Shown here: positions 45,611 through 54,409 of the stretch, in pieces
Position numbering within the stretch: the stretch's first letter is position 1
Layout: each line of letters begins with the position of its first letter
Assembly: GCF_000559025.1 (NCBI RefSeq)
Contig: NZ_JAAN01000033.1
Location: forward strand, 1-64,000
Direction: 5' to 3'
DNA from: Luteimonas huabeiensis HB2
GTDB lineage: Bacteria > Pseudomonadota > Gammaproteobacteria > Xanthomonadales > Xanthomonadaceae
Length of the DNA: 64,000 bases
Made by a program: the position numbers and the translations under genes
Notes under the pieces: model-generated
Seen by the model: only the letters and a program-made list of their open reading frames with translations
Told to the model about the DNA's origin: nothing
Database searches by the model: none

Positions 45611-46582
45611 ATGCGCCGCCCCCGGCTCGCGCTGGTCCCGGGAGAGCCGGCCGGCGTCGGGCCCGAGCTCTGCCTCGCGGCGCTGCGCCGCGACTGGGAC
45701 GCCGACCTCATCGTCTACGGCGACCCGGACACCCTGCGCCGCGCCGGCGCGGCGACCGGCGACGCCTCCGCGCCCGCCCCCGGCGTGCGCTGGGTCGAGA
45801 TTCCCAATGCCGCGCCGCCGGAGTTCGGTCGGCCCGATCCGGCCAACGCGCGCGCGGTGATCCAGGCGCTGACCGCGGCGGCCGCCGACTGCCTGGCCGG
45901 CCGCTGCGACGGGCTGGTCACCGGGCCGGTGCACAAGGCGGCGATCAACGCCGGCGGCATCGCCTACACCGGCACCACCGAGCTGCTGGCCCGCCAGGCC
46001 GGCTGCGAGGTGGTGATGATGCTGGCCAACGAGGTCGTCCGCGTCGCGCTGGCGACCACCCACCTGCCCTTGCGCGCGGTCGCCGACGCGATCGACGCGC
46101 GCGGCCTGGAGCGCACCCTGCGCATCCTCCACGGCGCGCTGCTGCGCGACTTCGGCATCGCGCGGCCGGTCGTCGCGGTGCTGGGCCTCAATCCGCACGC
46201 CGGCGAGTCGGGACACCTGGGGCGCGAGGAGATCGAGGTGATCGAACCCGTGCTGGCCGCGCTGCGCGCGCGCGACGGCTTCGACCTGCGCGGCCCGCTG
46301 CCGGCCGATACCGCGTTCCTGCCGCGTGCGCTGGAGGAATTCGACGCGGTGCTGGCGATGTACCACGACCAGGGCCTGCCGGTACTCAAGTACAGCGGCT
46401 TCGAGCAGGCGGTCAACCTGACCCTCGGCCTGCCCTACCCGCGGGTGGCGGTCGACCACGGCACCGCGCTCGACCTGGCCGGCCGCGGCCTGGCCGATCC
46501 GTCCAGCCTGTTCGCCGCCATCGCCACCTGCGCGCGGCTGGCGCGCGGGCGCATGGCCTCCGCCGCGGGGGTCGCGGCATGA
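45611..46582 (+). CDS. pdxA: 4-hydroxythreonine-4-phosphate dehydrogenase PdxA
   Basis: 323-aa PdxA of the DXP-dependent pyridoxal phosphate pathway. LVPGEPAGVGPELCL opens the protein, GLVTGPVHKAAINAGG (about 97-112) and FTGTTELLA-like YTGTTELLARQAG follow, and the metal ligands lie in ATTHLPL, GLNPHAGESGHLG and AMYHDQGLPVLKY. Eleven bp after surA and overlapping the csaA-like start by four bases. The N-terminus (MRRPRLALVPG) is short, but no better start is available. Confidence 0.95.
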   Translation: MRRPRLALVPGEPAGVGPELCLAALRRDWDADLIVYGDPDTLRRAGAATGDASAPAPGVRWVEIPNAAPPEFGRPDPANARAVIQALTAAAADCLAGRCDGLVTGPVHKAAINAGGIAYTGTTELLARQAGCEVVMMLANEVVRVALATTHLPLRAVADAIDARGLERTLRILHGALLRDFGIARPVVAVLGLNPHAGESGHLGREEIEVIEPVLAALRARDGFDLRGPLPADTAFLPRALEEFDAVLAMYHDQGLPVLKYSGFEQAVNLTLGLPYPRVAVDHGTALDLAGRGLADPSSLFAAIATCARLARGRMASAAGVAA

Positions 46583-46917
46583 ACGAGATCGCCTGGGCCG
46601 ACTTCGAGCGGGTGGAGCTGCGCGTGGGCCGCGTGCTGTCGGCGCGCGCGTTTCCCGAGGCGCGCAAGCCGGCCTACGTGCTGGAGATCGATTTCGGCCC
46701 GGAGATCGGCACCCGCCGTTCCAGCGCGCAGATCACCGACCTGTACACCCCGGAGAGCCTGGTGGGGCGGCTGGTGGTGGCGGTGGTCAACTTCCCGCCC
46801 AAGCAGATCGGGCCGGTAATGTCGCAATGCCTGGTCACCGGCTTCCACGATGCGCAGGGCCGGGTGGCGCTGTGCGTGCCGGACGCGGACGTGCCGCCCG
46901 GGACCCGGCTGCTGTGA
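46579..46917 (+). CDS. csaA: CsaA-like tRNA-binding-domain protein
   Basis: 112-aa single OB-fold tRNA-binding domain (EMAP II/CsaA type). FERVELRVGRVLSARAFPEARKPAYVLEIDFG-class features occur in order through residues 9-40, then RRSSAQITDLYTPESLVGRLVVAVVNFPPKQIG-type strands. CsaA homologues have been described as having export-related chaperone activity in Bacillus; the role in proteobacteria is unclear. It is inserted between pdxA and rsmA, which are adjacent in E. coli, with 4-base overlaps on both sides. Confidence 0.87.
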   Translation: MNEIAWADFERVELRVGRVLSARAFPEARKPAYVLEIDFGPEIGTRRSSAQITDLYTPESLVGRLVVAVVNFPPKQIGPVMSQCLVTGFHDAQGRVALCVPDADVPPGTRLL

Positions 46918-47720
46918 ACGCCGCGCCGCCCGAGGCCGGGTTCGGCCGCGCCAAGAAGGCGCTCGGCCAGCACTTCCTGCACGAGCGCGGGGTCATCGAC
47001 CGCATCCTGCAGGCGCTGGACCCGCGGCCGGGCGAGCGCATCGTCGAGATCGGGCCCGGCCAGGGCGCGCTGACCTTCCCGCTGCTGCGCGCCCACGGCG
47101 AGCTCACGGTGATCGAGTTCGACCGCGACCTGATCGCGCCGCTGACCGCCGCGGCCGCGCCGCTGGGCCGGCTGGAGATCGTGCATCGCGACGTGCTGCA
47201 GGTCGATTTCACCGCGCTGGCCGCCGGCCGGCCGCTGCGCCTGGTCGGCAACCTGCCCTACAACATCTCCTCGCCGATCCTGTTCCACGCGCTGGAGCAC
47301 GCGGCTGCCGTGCGCGACATGCACTTCATGCTGCAGAAGGAGGTGGTGGACCGGATGGCCGCCGCGCCCGGCAGCAAGGTCTACGGCCGGCTCAGCGTGA
47401 TGTTGCAGGCCTGGTGCGAGGTGACGCCGCTGTTCGCGGTGGCGCCCGGCGCCTTCCGGCCGCCGCCGAAGGTGGACTCGGCCGTGGTGCGGCTGGTGCC
47501 GCGGCCGCGCGCGAGCGTGGCCATCGCCGATCCGGCGCGCTTCGCGCAGGTCGTGCGCGCGGCCTTCGGCCAGCGCCGCAAGACCCTGCGCAACGCGCTG
47601 TCGGGGGTACTGGATGCGGACGCGATCCGCCGCGCCGGGCTCGACCCGGGCGCGCGCGCCGAACAGCTCGCCGTCGCCGACTTCGTCGCCCTCGCCGAAC
47701 AGCCCGCCCCGCAGGACTGA
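46914..47720 (+). CDS. rsmA: 16S rRNA (adenine1518/1519-N6)-dimethyltransferase RsmA
   Basis: 268-aa KsgA/RsmA that dimethylates the two adjacent adenosines in the 3' hairpin of 16S rRNA late in small-subunit assembly. RAKKALGQHFLHERGVIDRI (about 12-31), the SAM loop VEIGPGQGALTFPLL and the catalytic NLPYNISSPILFH are intact. GTG at 46914 is preferred because it overlaps the csaA-like stop (GTGA) and gives the normal length; a longer open frame upstream belongs to the shadow of csaA. Confidence 0.95.
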   Translation: MNAAPPEAGFGRAKKALGQHFLHERGVIDRILQALDPRPGERIVEIGPGQGALTFPLLRAHGELTVIEFDRDLIAPLTAAAAPLGRLEIVHRDVLQVDFTALAAGRPLRLVGNLPYNISSPILFHALEHAAAVRDMHFMLQKEVVDRMAAAPGSKVYGRLSVMLQAWCEVTPLFAVAPGAFRPPPKVDSAVVRLVPRPRASVAIADPARFAQVVRAAFGQRRKTLRNALSGVLDADAIRRAGLDPGARAEQLAVADFVALAEQPAPQD

Positions 47721-47810
47721 AAGCGCCCGCATTGCGGACGCGCCGCCACGCCGTCGCCACGTCGCCTGCGCGAAGCTGTCGCGCATCGCCCCGCTGCGGG
47801 CGACTGGCCC

Positions 47811-47816
47811 TACACT
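47811..47816 (+). promoter_or_regulatory. Predicted -10 box of apaG
   Basis: TACACT, last base exactly 7 nt before the apaG ATG at 47823. CCTACACTGTGCG also occurs upstream of glnS (31562). Confidence 0.35.
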
Positions 47817-47822
47817 GTGCGC

Positions 47823-48206
47823 ATGGACGAGACTCCCGACTACACCCTCGAGATCCGGATCGCGACCCGCTTCCTCGACGAGGAATCGGAGCCCGAGCGC
47901 GACCGCTACGTGTTCGCCTACACCATCCGCATCCGCAACCTGGGCCGGCGCGCCGCGCAGCTGATGTCGCGGCACTGGATCATCACCGACGGTAACGGCA
48001 AGGTGGACGAGGTGCACGGCGAGGGCGTGGTCGGCGAACAGCCCACCATCGCCCCGGGCGACCAGTTCGAGTACACCTCGGGCGCGGTGCTCGAGACCGC
48101 CGTGGGCAGCATGCAGGGCCGCTACGACATGGTCGGCGAGGACGGCACCTGCTTCGACGCGCCGATCCCGCCGTTCACCCTGTCCGTGCCGCGCACGCTG
48201 CACTAG
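47823..48206 (+). CDS. apaG: ApaG-domain protein
   Basis: 127-aa ApaG, a beta-sandwich (Co2+/Mg2+ efflux-linked) domain. FVFAYTIRIRNLGRRAAQL-type strands (about 33-52), SRHWIITDGNGKVDEVHGEGVVGEQP and the GRYDMVGEDG segment are the family core; the FEYTSG motif lies near residue 83. Function is unresolved. Of two in-frame ATGs, the one at 47823 is chosen as it sits at the predicted transcript start. apaH begins 10 bp downstream. Confidence 0.93.
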   Translation: MDETPDYTLEIRIATRFLDEESEPERDRYVFAYTIRIRNLGRRAAQLMSRHWIITDGNGKVDEVHGEGVVGEQPTIAPGDQFEYTSGAVLETAVGSMQGRYDMVGEDGTCFDAPIPPFTLSVPRTLH

Positions 48207-48216
48207 GCCCTCGACC

Positions 48217-49065
48217 ATGACGGTCTGGGCCATCGGCGACCTGCAGGGCTGCTACGCACCGACGCAGTGCCTGCTCGAGAAGATCCGCTTCGATCCCGCC
48301 GCCGACCGGCTGTGGTTCTGCGGCGACCTGGTCAACCGCGGCGGCGAGTCGCTGGAGACCCTGCGGCTCGTGCACTCGCTGCGCGAGAGCGCGCACGTGG
48401 TGCTCGGTAACCACGATCTTTCGCTGCTGGCGATCGCCGAGCGCGAGGAAGCGCAGCAGCGGCGGGTGAACCCCGACCTGCAGCGGGTGCTGTTCGCGCC
48501 CGACCGCGACGTGCTGCTCGACTGGCTGCGCGGCCGCCCGCTGCTGCACGCCGACCGCGCGCTGGGCTGGATGATGATCCATGCCGGGCTGGCCCCGCGC
48601 TGGACCACGCAGCTGGCCGAGAAGCACGCGCAGGAGGTCGAGCGGCGGCTGCGCGGCAACGGCTACCGCAAGCTGCTGAGGAACATGTACGGCGACCGCC
48701 CGGCCTGGTCGCCCGGCCTCAAGGGCGTGGACCGCGAGCGCGCGATCATCAACATCTTCAGCCGCATGCGCTACTGCACCCCGCGCGGGCGCATCGCCTT
48801 CGAGGAGAAGGGCGCCCCCGGCACCCAGGCCGTCGGCCTGTACCCGTGGTACGAGGTCCCGGGACGCGCCGAGCGCGACCTGAAGATCGTCTGCGGGCAC
48901 TGGTCCACGCTGGGGCTGTTCATCGGCCACGGGGTGCACGCTATCGATACCGGCGCGGTCTGGGGCGGCCGGCTGACCGCGCTGCAACTGGACACCGACG
49001 AGTTGCGCATCGTGCAGGTGCCGGGGCGCGAGCTCGCCCCGGGCGAGGCCGCGGGCCGGGACTGA
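48217..49065 (+). CDS. apaH: Diadenosine tetraphosphatase ApaH
   Basis: 282-aa symmetrical Ap4A hydrolase of the metallophosphatase fold. Metal-binding motifs are IGDLQGCY (about 6-13), GDLVNRGGESLETL (about 35-48), GNHD (about 66) and MIHAGLAPRW (about 122), then a distal GHWSTLGL. It splits Ap4A into two ADP and also removes NpnN caps from RNA. Last gene of the plus-strand lptD-to-apaH block; converges on folA after 15 bp. Confidence 0.95.
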   Translation: MTVWAIGDLQGCYAPTQCLLEKIRFDPAADRLWFCGDLVNRGGESLETLRLVHSLRESAHVVLGNHDLSLLAIAEREEAQQRRVNPDLQRVLFAPDRDVLLDWLRGRPLLHADRALGWMMIHAGLAPRWTTQLAEKHAQEVERRLRGNGYRKLLRNMYGDRPAWSPGLKGVDRERAIINIFSRMRYCTPRGRIAFEEKGAPGTQAVGLYPWYEVPGRAERDLKIVCGHWSTLGLFIGHGVHAIDTGAVWGGRLTALQLDTDELRIVQVPGRELAPGEAAGRD

Positions 49066-49080
49066 GCGCCGCGGCCGCCG

Positions 49081-49626
49081 TCAGTCCGCGGCGCGACGCG
49101 CGTAATCGACGAACTCGAAGGCGAAGGCGTGGCGCGCGTCGGCCGCGTGCGGCGTCCTGGACACCGCCTCCCAGGCCCGCGCGTCCCAGGGCGGGAAGAA
49201 CGCATCGGCGTCGGCGACCGTCGTCTCGACATGGGTCAGATGCAGCGCTTCGGCCCGCGGCAACGCCAGCGCGTAGACCTCGCCGCCGCCGATCGCGCAC
49301 AGCGCCTGCGCGCCGTCGGCCGCGGCCCTCGCGAGCGCGGCGTCGAGCGATTCGACCGCCTCCATGCCCTCGAACGGCACGCGCCCGGAGCGGGTCAGCA
49401 CCAGGTTGCGCCGCCCGGGCAACGCGCGCCCGATCGACTCCGCGGTCTTCCGGCCCATCAGCACCGGCTTGCCGAGCGTCAGCGCCTTGAAGCGCTTCAG
49501 GTCGTCGGGCAGATGCCACAGCAGCGCGTTGTCGCGCCCGATCGCGCGGTTGCGGTCCAGCGCGGCGATCAGCACCAGCGCGGGCCCGGCCCTAAACCCC
49601 TGCCCCGGATCCCGTATCCCCGCCAT
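49081..49626 (-). CDS. folA: Dihydrofolate reductase
   Basis: 181-aa DHFR producing tetrahydrofolate. ALDRNRAIGRDNALLWHLPDDLKRFKALT (within about 23-52) holds the substrate-binding acid, GKPVLMGRKTAESIGRALPGR the NADPH loop, and AIGGGEVY the glycine motif. About 20 residues longer at the N-terminus than E. coli FolA ([17 protein letters not shown]), so the true start could be internal. It overlaps the thyA stop by one base (TGATG), pairing the enzyme with the main consumer of its product. Confidence 0.95.
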   Translation of the reverse strand: MAGIRDPGQGFRAGPALVLIAALDRNRAIGRDNALLWHLPDDLKRFKALTLGKPVLMGRKTAESIGRALPGRRNLVLTRSGRVPFEGMEAVESLDAALARAAADGAQALCAIGGGEVYALALPRAEALHLTHVETTVADADAFFPPWDARAWEAVSRTPHAADARHAFAFEFVDYARRAAD

Positions 49627-50420
49627 CACACCGCCACCGGCGCCTTGATCGCCGGCAGCGGGTCGTAGCCGACGAACTCGATGTCGTCGTAGCCGAACGC
49701 GAACAGGTCGTCGATCGCGGGGTTCAGGCGCAGGGTCGGCAGCGCGCGCGGCGTGCGCGCGAGCTGTTCGCGCGCCTGCGCCTCGTGGTTGGCGTACAGG
49801 TGGGCGTCGCCCAGGGTGTGGACGAAGTCGCCCACGCCCAGCCCGGTCACCTGCGCGACCATGTGGGTCAGCAGCGCGTAGCTGGCGATGTTGAACGGCA
49901 CGCCGAGGAAGATGTCGCCGCTGCGCTGGTAGAGCTGGCAGCTCAGCCGGCCGTCGGCGACGTAGAACTGGAACAGCGCGTGGCAGGGCATCAGCGCCAT
50001 GTCCGGCAGCTCGGCCACGTTCCAGGCGCTGACCAGCAGCCGCCGCGAGTCGGGATTGCGGCGGATCTCGTCGACCACCCAGCGGATCTGGTCGATCTCG
50101 CGGCCGTCGGCGCCGGCCCAGCGCCGCCACTGCTTGCCGTAGACCGGCCCCAGCTCGCCCTCGGTGTCGGCCCATTCGTCCCAGATCGAAACCTTGTGCT
50201 CGCGCAGGTAAGCGATGTTGGTCTCGCCGCGCAGGAACCACAGCAGCTCGTGCACGATCGAGCGCAGGTGCAGCTTCTTGGTGGTCACCAGCGGGAAGCC
50301 CGCGTTGAGGTCGAAGCGCATCTGCCAGCCGAACACGCTGCGCGTGCCGGTCCCGGTGCGGTCGGCCTTGATCGCGCCGTGCTCGAGCACGTGGCGCAGC
50401 AGGTCGAGGTAGGCGCGCAT
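49626..50420 (-). CDS. thyA: Thymidylate synthase
   Basis: 264-aa ThyA converting dUMP to dTMP with methylene-tetrahydrofolate. Length equals E. coli ThyA. The catalytic Cys is in [12 protein letters not shown] (about residue 146), with [19 protein letters not shown] near 21-39 and [18 protein letters not shown] near 167-184. It lies between lgt and folA, each contact a one-base stop/start overlap, as in many gammaproteobacteria. Confidence 0.97.
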   Translation of the reverse strand: MRAYLDLLRHVLEHGAIKADRTGTGTRSVFGWQMRFDLNAGFPLVTTKKLHLRSIVHELLWFLRGETNIAYLREHKVSIWDEWADTEGELGPVYGKQWRRWAGADGREIDQIRWVVDEIRRNPDSRRLLVSAWNVAELPDMALMPCHALFQFYVADGRLSCQLYQRSGDIFLGVPFNIASYALLTHMVAQVTGLGVGDFVHTLGDAHLYANHEAQAREQLARTPRALPTLRLNPAIDDLFAFGYDDIEFVGYDPLPAIKAPVAV

Positions 50421-51331
50421 CAGCCCGCCTTCGCGGCCGGCGGCTGCGGCGCGAGCACCGGCGCCTTGCGCGAGCGCCACAGCAGGAACAGCCCCAGCAG
50501 GATCAGCGGCACGCTCAGCAGCTGGCCCATGGTCAGCCAGCCGAAGGCGAGGTAGCCGAGCTGCGGATCGGGCTCGCGCACGAACTCCACCAGGAAGCGG
50601 AACACGCCGTAGCCCAGCGCGAACAGCCCCGACACCGCGTAGCGCGGCCGCGGCTTCATCGAGTAGAGCCACACCAGCGCGAACAGCGCCACGCCTTCCA
50701 GGAACGCCTGGTAGAGCTGCGAGGGATGGCGGGCGAACGCGTCCAGCGCGCCGCTGGCGTGCAGCGCGCGCAGCGAGGCGTCGTCCAGCGCCCAGAACTG
50801 CTGCGGCAGCGACTTCGGGAACACCACCGCCCAGGGCACGTCGGTGCTGCGGCCCCACAACTCGCCGCCGATCCAGTTGCCGATGCGGCCGAAGCCCAGC
50901 CCCAGCGGCACCAGCGGCGCGCCGAAGTCCATCACGTCGAAGAAATGCAGGCCCTGCCGGCGCGCCCACAGCCAGGCCGCGACCAGCACGCCGAGCAGCC
51001 CGCCGTGGAAGCTCATGCCGCCTTCCCAGGGGCGGAACACCATGGTCGGGTCGGCGACCAGGTCGCCGAAGGCGTAGAACAGCACGTAACCGATGCGCCC
51101 GCCGAGGATAACGCCGAACATGCAGTAGAACAGCAGGTCGCCGAACGCGGTACGGTCCACCCCCGGCAGCCGCCCCGCGCCGATCCGGCGCCGCCCCAGC
51201 CACCAGGCGCTGGCGAAGGCCACCAGGTACATGATCCCGTACCAGTGCACCTGGGGGTGGAACTGGCGGCCGAACAGCTCGAAGGCCGGCAGCGAGAAGG
51301 CGATGGGATCGATCTGGTGCAGGATCGTCAT
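50420..51331 (-). CDS. lgt: Prolipoprotein diacylglyceryl transferase
   Basis: 303-aa Lgt, the inner-membrane enzyme that adds diacylglycerol to the lipobox Cys of prolipoproteins. About seven helices; [11 protein letters not shown] (about 29-39), the Lgt signature [13 protein letters not shown] (about 150-162) and the His in [10 protein letters not shown] (about 108) are present. It should process the lipoproteins encoded in this window. Followed by thyA with a TCAT-type one-base overlap. Confidence 0.96.
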   Translation of the reverse strand: MTILHQIDPIAFSLPAFELFGRQFHPQVHWYGIMYLVAFASAWWLGRRRIGAGRLPGVDRTAFGDLLFYCMFGVILGGRIGYVLFYAFGDLVADPTMVFRPWEGGMSFHGGLLGVLVAAWLWARRQGLHFFDVMDFGAPLVPLGLGFGRIGNWIGGELWGRSTDVPWAVVFPKSLPQQFWALDDASLRALHASGALDAFARHPSQLYQAFLEGVALFALVWLYSMKPRPRYAVSGLFALGYGVFRFLVEFVREPDPQLGYLAFGWLTMGQLLSVPLILLGLFLLWRSRKAPVLAPQPPAAKAG

Positions 51332-51395
51332 CGGAACGGCGGCTCCTCAGGATTCGCGGGTCGCGCCGGGCCCGGGCGGCCCGGCGCGGTCGGCA

Positions 51396-52175
51396 TCAAC
51401 GCGGCAGCGGACGGCGCGGCTCATCCACCGGCGGCGGGGTCACGCCCTGGGCGCGCATGGTATTGCGCTTGGCCCAGAGGTTGAGGACCTCGACGAACGC
51501 CGAGAAGCCCATCGACCCGTAGATGTAGCCCTTCGGGATGTGCAGGCCGAAGCCGTCCAGGGTCAGGTACACGCCGATCAGCACGATGAAGGCCAGCGCC
51601 AGCATCTTCACCGTCGGATTGGCGTCGATGAACCGGCCAAGCGGCTGCGCGGCCAGCAGCATCACCGCCACCGCGACCAGGATCGCGGCCACCATCACCG
51701 GCACGTACTCGCCGGCCATGCCGACCGCGGCGATCACCGAGTCGAGCGAGAACACGATGTCGATGACCGCGATCTGCGCGATCACCGCACCGAACGACGC
51801 CGTCGCCGCGCCGGCCACGCTCGCGTCCTCGTGGGCCTCGCCCTTGAGCTGCTCGCGGATCTCCATCGCGCCCTTCACGATCAGGAACAGGCCGCCCAGG
51901 ATCAGGATCAGGTCGCGCACCGAGATGCCGCGGCCGAACAGCTCGAACAGCGGCGTGGTCAGCCGCGCCAGCCAGGCCAGGGTCAGCAGCAGCGCGATGC
52001 GGGTGATGCACGCGACCGCGATGCCGAACTTGCGCGCGAATTCGCGCCGTTCGACCGGCAGCTTGCCCACCGCGATCGAGATGAAGACCAGGTTGTCGAT
52101 GCCGAGCACGATCTCGATCGCGGCCAGCGTCACCAGGAGGATCCACACCTGCGGATCGGTCAGCAGTTCGATCAT
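51396..52175 (-). CDS. TerC-family membrane protein
   Basis: 259-aa TerC-family protein with seven helices. The paired acidic motifs LAAIEIVLGIDNLVFI (about 18-33) and IDIVFSLDSVIAAVGM (about 135-150) mark the metal-binding core. Family members export manganese or protect against tellurite and alkaline stress; which applies here is not evident. No yybP-ykoY-like leader is visible: dgkA ends 37 bp upstream. Confidence 0.9.
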   Translation of the reverse strand: MIELLTDPQVWILLVTLAAIEIVLGIDNLVFISIAVGKLPVERREFARKFGIAVACITRIALLLTLAWLARLTTPLFELFGRGISVRDLILILGGLFLIVKGAMEIREQLKGEAHEDASVAGAATASFGAVIAQIAVIDIVFSLDSVIAAVGMAGEYVPVMVAAILVAVAVMLLAAQPLGRFIDANPTVKMLALAFIVLIGVYLTLDGFGLHIPKGYIYGSMGFSAFVEVLNLWAKRNTMRAQGVTPPPVDEPRRPLPR

Positions 52176-52212
52176 TGCGTTCGTCGTCCTCGTCGGGACC
52201 GGCCGATGCCGG

Positions 52213-52590
52213 TCAGAGCCAGCGCGGGAGCAGGATCAGCCCCCACGTCACCACCACGTTCACCAGCGCCACGAACACCGCGGCCGAGCCCATGTCCTTG
52301 GCGCGGCCGGCCAGTTCGTGCCACTGCGCGCCGAACCGCTCGATCACCGCCTCGATCGCGGAGTTCAGCAGTTCCACCGCCAGCACCAGCAGGCAACTGC
52401 CCAGCAGCACCGCGCGCTCCAGTCCCCCGTCGCCCAGCCAGAGCGCCAGCGGCGCCATCGCCGCGAGCAGATACACCTCGAGCCGGAACGAGGATTCGTG
52501 CAGCCAGGCCGCGCGCAGGCCCTGGATCGACCACAGCGTCGCCTTCCACATCCGCGCCGGCCGGCGCGGCAGATGTCCCCGCTCGTCCAT
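52213..52590 (-). CDS. dgkA: Diacylglycerol kinase
   Basis: 125-aa three-helix membrane kinase that phosphorylates diacylglycerol for lipid recycling. ATLWSIQGLRAAWLHESSFRLEVYL (split across about 18-42) and ELLNSAIEAVIER (about 72-84) with the catalytic Glu, then RAKDMGSAAVFVAL, are the family motifs. The ATG at 52590 gives the standard length. Followed by terC. The 233 bp upstream to the SGNH gene carry only that gene's promoter. Confidence 0.95.
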   Translation of the reverse strand: MDERGHLPRRPARMWKATLWSIQGLRAAWLHESSFRLEVYLLAAMAPLALWLGDGGLERAVLLGSCLLVLAVELLNSAIEAVIERFGAQWHELAGRAKDMGSAAVFVALVNVVVTWGLILLPRWL

Positions 52591-52787
52591 GCGCTCAGCC
52601 CCGCCGACGGCGCGCAGCCGCCGTCGGCGCGGCGGCCCGCGGCGGACGGCCGTCCGGCAGGCGGAAAGCGGAGGGCACCTCGGATCGTGGCATCGGGTCG
52701 GCGCGGACGCTGTCGATGGGGCGGAAGCGCTGCATTCTGCCACACGGCCCGTCCCGCTCGCCTCATGGGCGCACGGATCGCGCGTGC

Positions 52788-52793
52788 TAGATT
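52788..52793 (+). promoter_or_regulatory. Predicted -10 box of the SGNH lipoprotein gene
   Basis: TAGATT, 30 bp before the ATG at 52824; no convincing -35. Confidence 0.3.
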
Positions 52794-52823
52794 GGCCCGC
52801 GTTCCCCTCCCGCTTGGTCCCCC

Positions 52824-53549
52824 ATGCGCCGTCCGCTGTCGCTGCTCGCCCTCCTCCTCGCCGTTGCGATCGGCGCCGCCGCCTGCGCCGGCGGCCCGCC
52901 GCCCGTGGCCGCCACCGCGGCCGCCGCCGGACTGGACCCGGTGTCCTCCCCCGACTGGGTCCAGGACATGGCGCGCTTCGCCGCCGAGGACGCGGCCCGT
53001 CCGCCGCCGCCGCGCCCGGTGGTGTTCACCGGCAGCTCCTCGGTGCGCCTGTGGGAGACGCTGGCGCAGGACTTCCCGCAGTACCCGGTCCTCAACCGCG
53101 GCTTCGGCGGCTCGCACCTGCGCGATGCCGTGCACTACGCCGACGAGGTCGCCATCCGCTACCGGCCCAGCCGGATCCTGATCTACGCCGGCGACAACGA
53201 CACCATGGACGGGCGCGGCCCGGCACAGGTCCTGGCGGATTTCCAGCGCTTCGTCGAGCGCATCCAGCGCGACCTGCCCGGCACCCCCGTGGCCTACATC
53301 TCGATCAAGCCCAGCCCCTCGCGCGCGCAGCTGATGCCGGTGCAGCGCGAGGCCAACGCCCTGATCGCCGCCTGGGCCGCGCGCACGCCGCAGGTGGACT
53401 ACATCGACGTCTTCACGCCGATGCTCGATGCCGACGGCCAGCCGCGCGAGGACCTGTTCGTGGCCGACCGGCTGCACATGAATGCGGCGGGCTACGCGAT
53501 CTGGCGCCGGGTCATCGGCGACTATCTCCGGCAGCCGCCCGCGCAGTAG
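52824..53549 (+). CDS. SGNH/GDSL-family hydrolase, exported
   Basis: 241-aa exported protein. The hydrophobic start ends in GAAACAGG, a lipobox-like site with Cys at about residue 21. SGNH blocks are in order: FTGSSSVRLW (nucleophile Ser, block I, about 68-77), NRGFGGSHL (block II, about 91-99), YAGDNDTMDG (block III Asn, about 120-129) and ADRLHMNAAGY (block V Asp-His, about 215-225). It should deacylate esters, possibly of polysaccharides or lipids, at the cell envelope. Monocistronic, followed by repeat array F. Confidence 0.9.
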   Translation: MRRPLSLLALLLAVAIGAAACAGGPPPVAATAAAAGLDPVSSPDWVQDMARFAAEDAARPPPPRPVVFTGSSSVRLWETLAQDFPQYPVLNRGFGGSHLRDAVHYADEVAIRYRPSRILIYAGDNDTMDGRGPAQVLADFQRFVERIQRDLPGTPVAYISIKPSPSRAQLMPVQREANALIAAWAARTPQVDYIDVFTPMLDADGQPREDLFVADRLHMNAAGYAIWRRVIGDYLRQPPAQ

Positions 53550-53561
53550 AGGGGGCTCGGC

Positions 53562-53815
53562 ATTCTCCCGCAAGCGGGCGCATATCGTCCCTTCTCCCGC
53601 AAGCGGGGCATGCCCTCCCTTCTCCCGCAAGCGGGGCCGGATGAGGGCCGCTTTGGGCGCCTGCGGCTCGCCCCCATCCGCCTTCGGCACCTTCCCCCGC
53701 TTGCGGGGGAAGGGAAAAGCAAGATGCTCCCCGCTTGCGGGGGAAGGGAAACAACAGAGTGCTTCCCGCTTGCGGGAAGGGAAAGAGAGCATGGCCCCGC
53801 TTGCGGAGGAAGGAA
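53562..53815. repeat. Repeat array F, two arrays head to head
   Basis: A left reverse-orientation part with cores at about 53566, 53595 and 53623 (29 and 28 bp), a central palindrome (about 53638-53678) and a right forward part with cores at 53700, 53734, 53769 and 53800 (34, 35 and 31 bp). The centre plus right start match array D over about 68 bp with only two or three differences. It occupies most of the 342-bp gap before the next gene. Confidence 0.8.
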
Positions 53816-53891
53816 AATCAGGCGCGCTCGTTCACCCGCCCCGCATGCCCGGCGACGCAACCTGGACGCCCGTCGCGCTGAAACCGCCGCC

Positions 53892-54332
53892 GTGCACAGG
53901 ACCCTGCTCGCCGCCCTGATCCTCGCCTCCGGAGCCGCCATGACGACCTCGTTCGCGCAGTCCACACCCGTTGCCCTGCTGCCCGCCGACCCGGGCTATT
54001 CCGCGGTGTCGCACGCCGCGCTGGCGCCGGTGCGCGAGGCCTTCGGCGACGCCGTCCGGGTCCGCATCGAGCGCCTGGACGTCCTGGGTCCCTGGGCCTT
54101 CGTGCAGGGGCAGCTGGAGGCGCCGTCGGGCGGACGGCCGGACTACGCCGGCACCGACTACGCCGAGCGCGCCGCGCAAGGCGGCATGTCCGATCTCTAC
54201 GTGGCCCTGCTGCGTCGCGAGGACGAGACCGGCGACTGGACCCTGGTCGACCACGCGATCGGCCCGGGCGACGTGGTCTGGCTCGGCTGGCCCGACGCGC
54301 ACGCCGCGCCGCGGCAGCTGTTCGGGTTCTAG
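53892..54332 (+). CDS. Small secreted protein, unrecognised
   Basis: 146-aa protein from a GTG start that supplies a signal peptide (hydrophobic core, cleavage after SFA-QS). A downstream ATG (53940) would lose it. The mature 120 residues have VREAFGDAVRVRIERLDVLGPWAFVQGQL and SDLYVALLRREDETGDWTLVDHAIGPGDVVWLGWP-type strands, suggesting a small beta-rich periplasmic domain of the kind seen in NTF2- or lipocalin-sized proteins. No family recognised. Confidence 0.65.
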   Translation: MHRTLLAALILASGAAMTTSFAQSTPVALLPADPGYSAVSHAALAPVREAFGDAVRVRIERLDVLGPWAFVQGQLEAPSGGRPDYAGTDYAERAAQGGMSDLYVALLRREDETGDWTLVDHAIGPGDVVWLGWPDAHAAPRQLFGF

Positions 54333-54409
54333 CGGGGGCCCGCGCGGGCGCCCGCGTTCGTGCCCGCTCGACGCGCGCCTGCGACCGCGGCGCGGCGCGG
54401 CGCCGATGC

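Noticed and set aside
52176..52212. yybP-ykoY manganese riboswitch before the terC-family gene
   Set aside because: Only 37 bp lie between dgkA and this gene, too short for the element.
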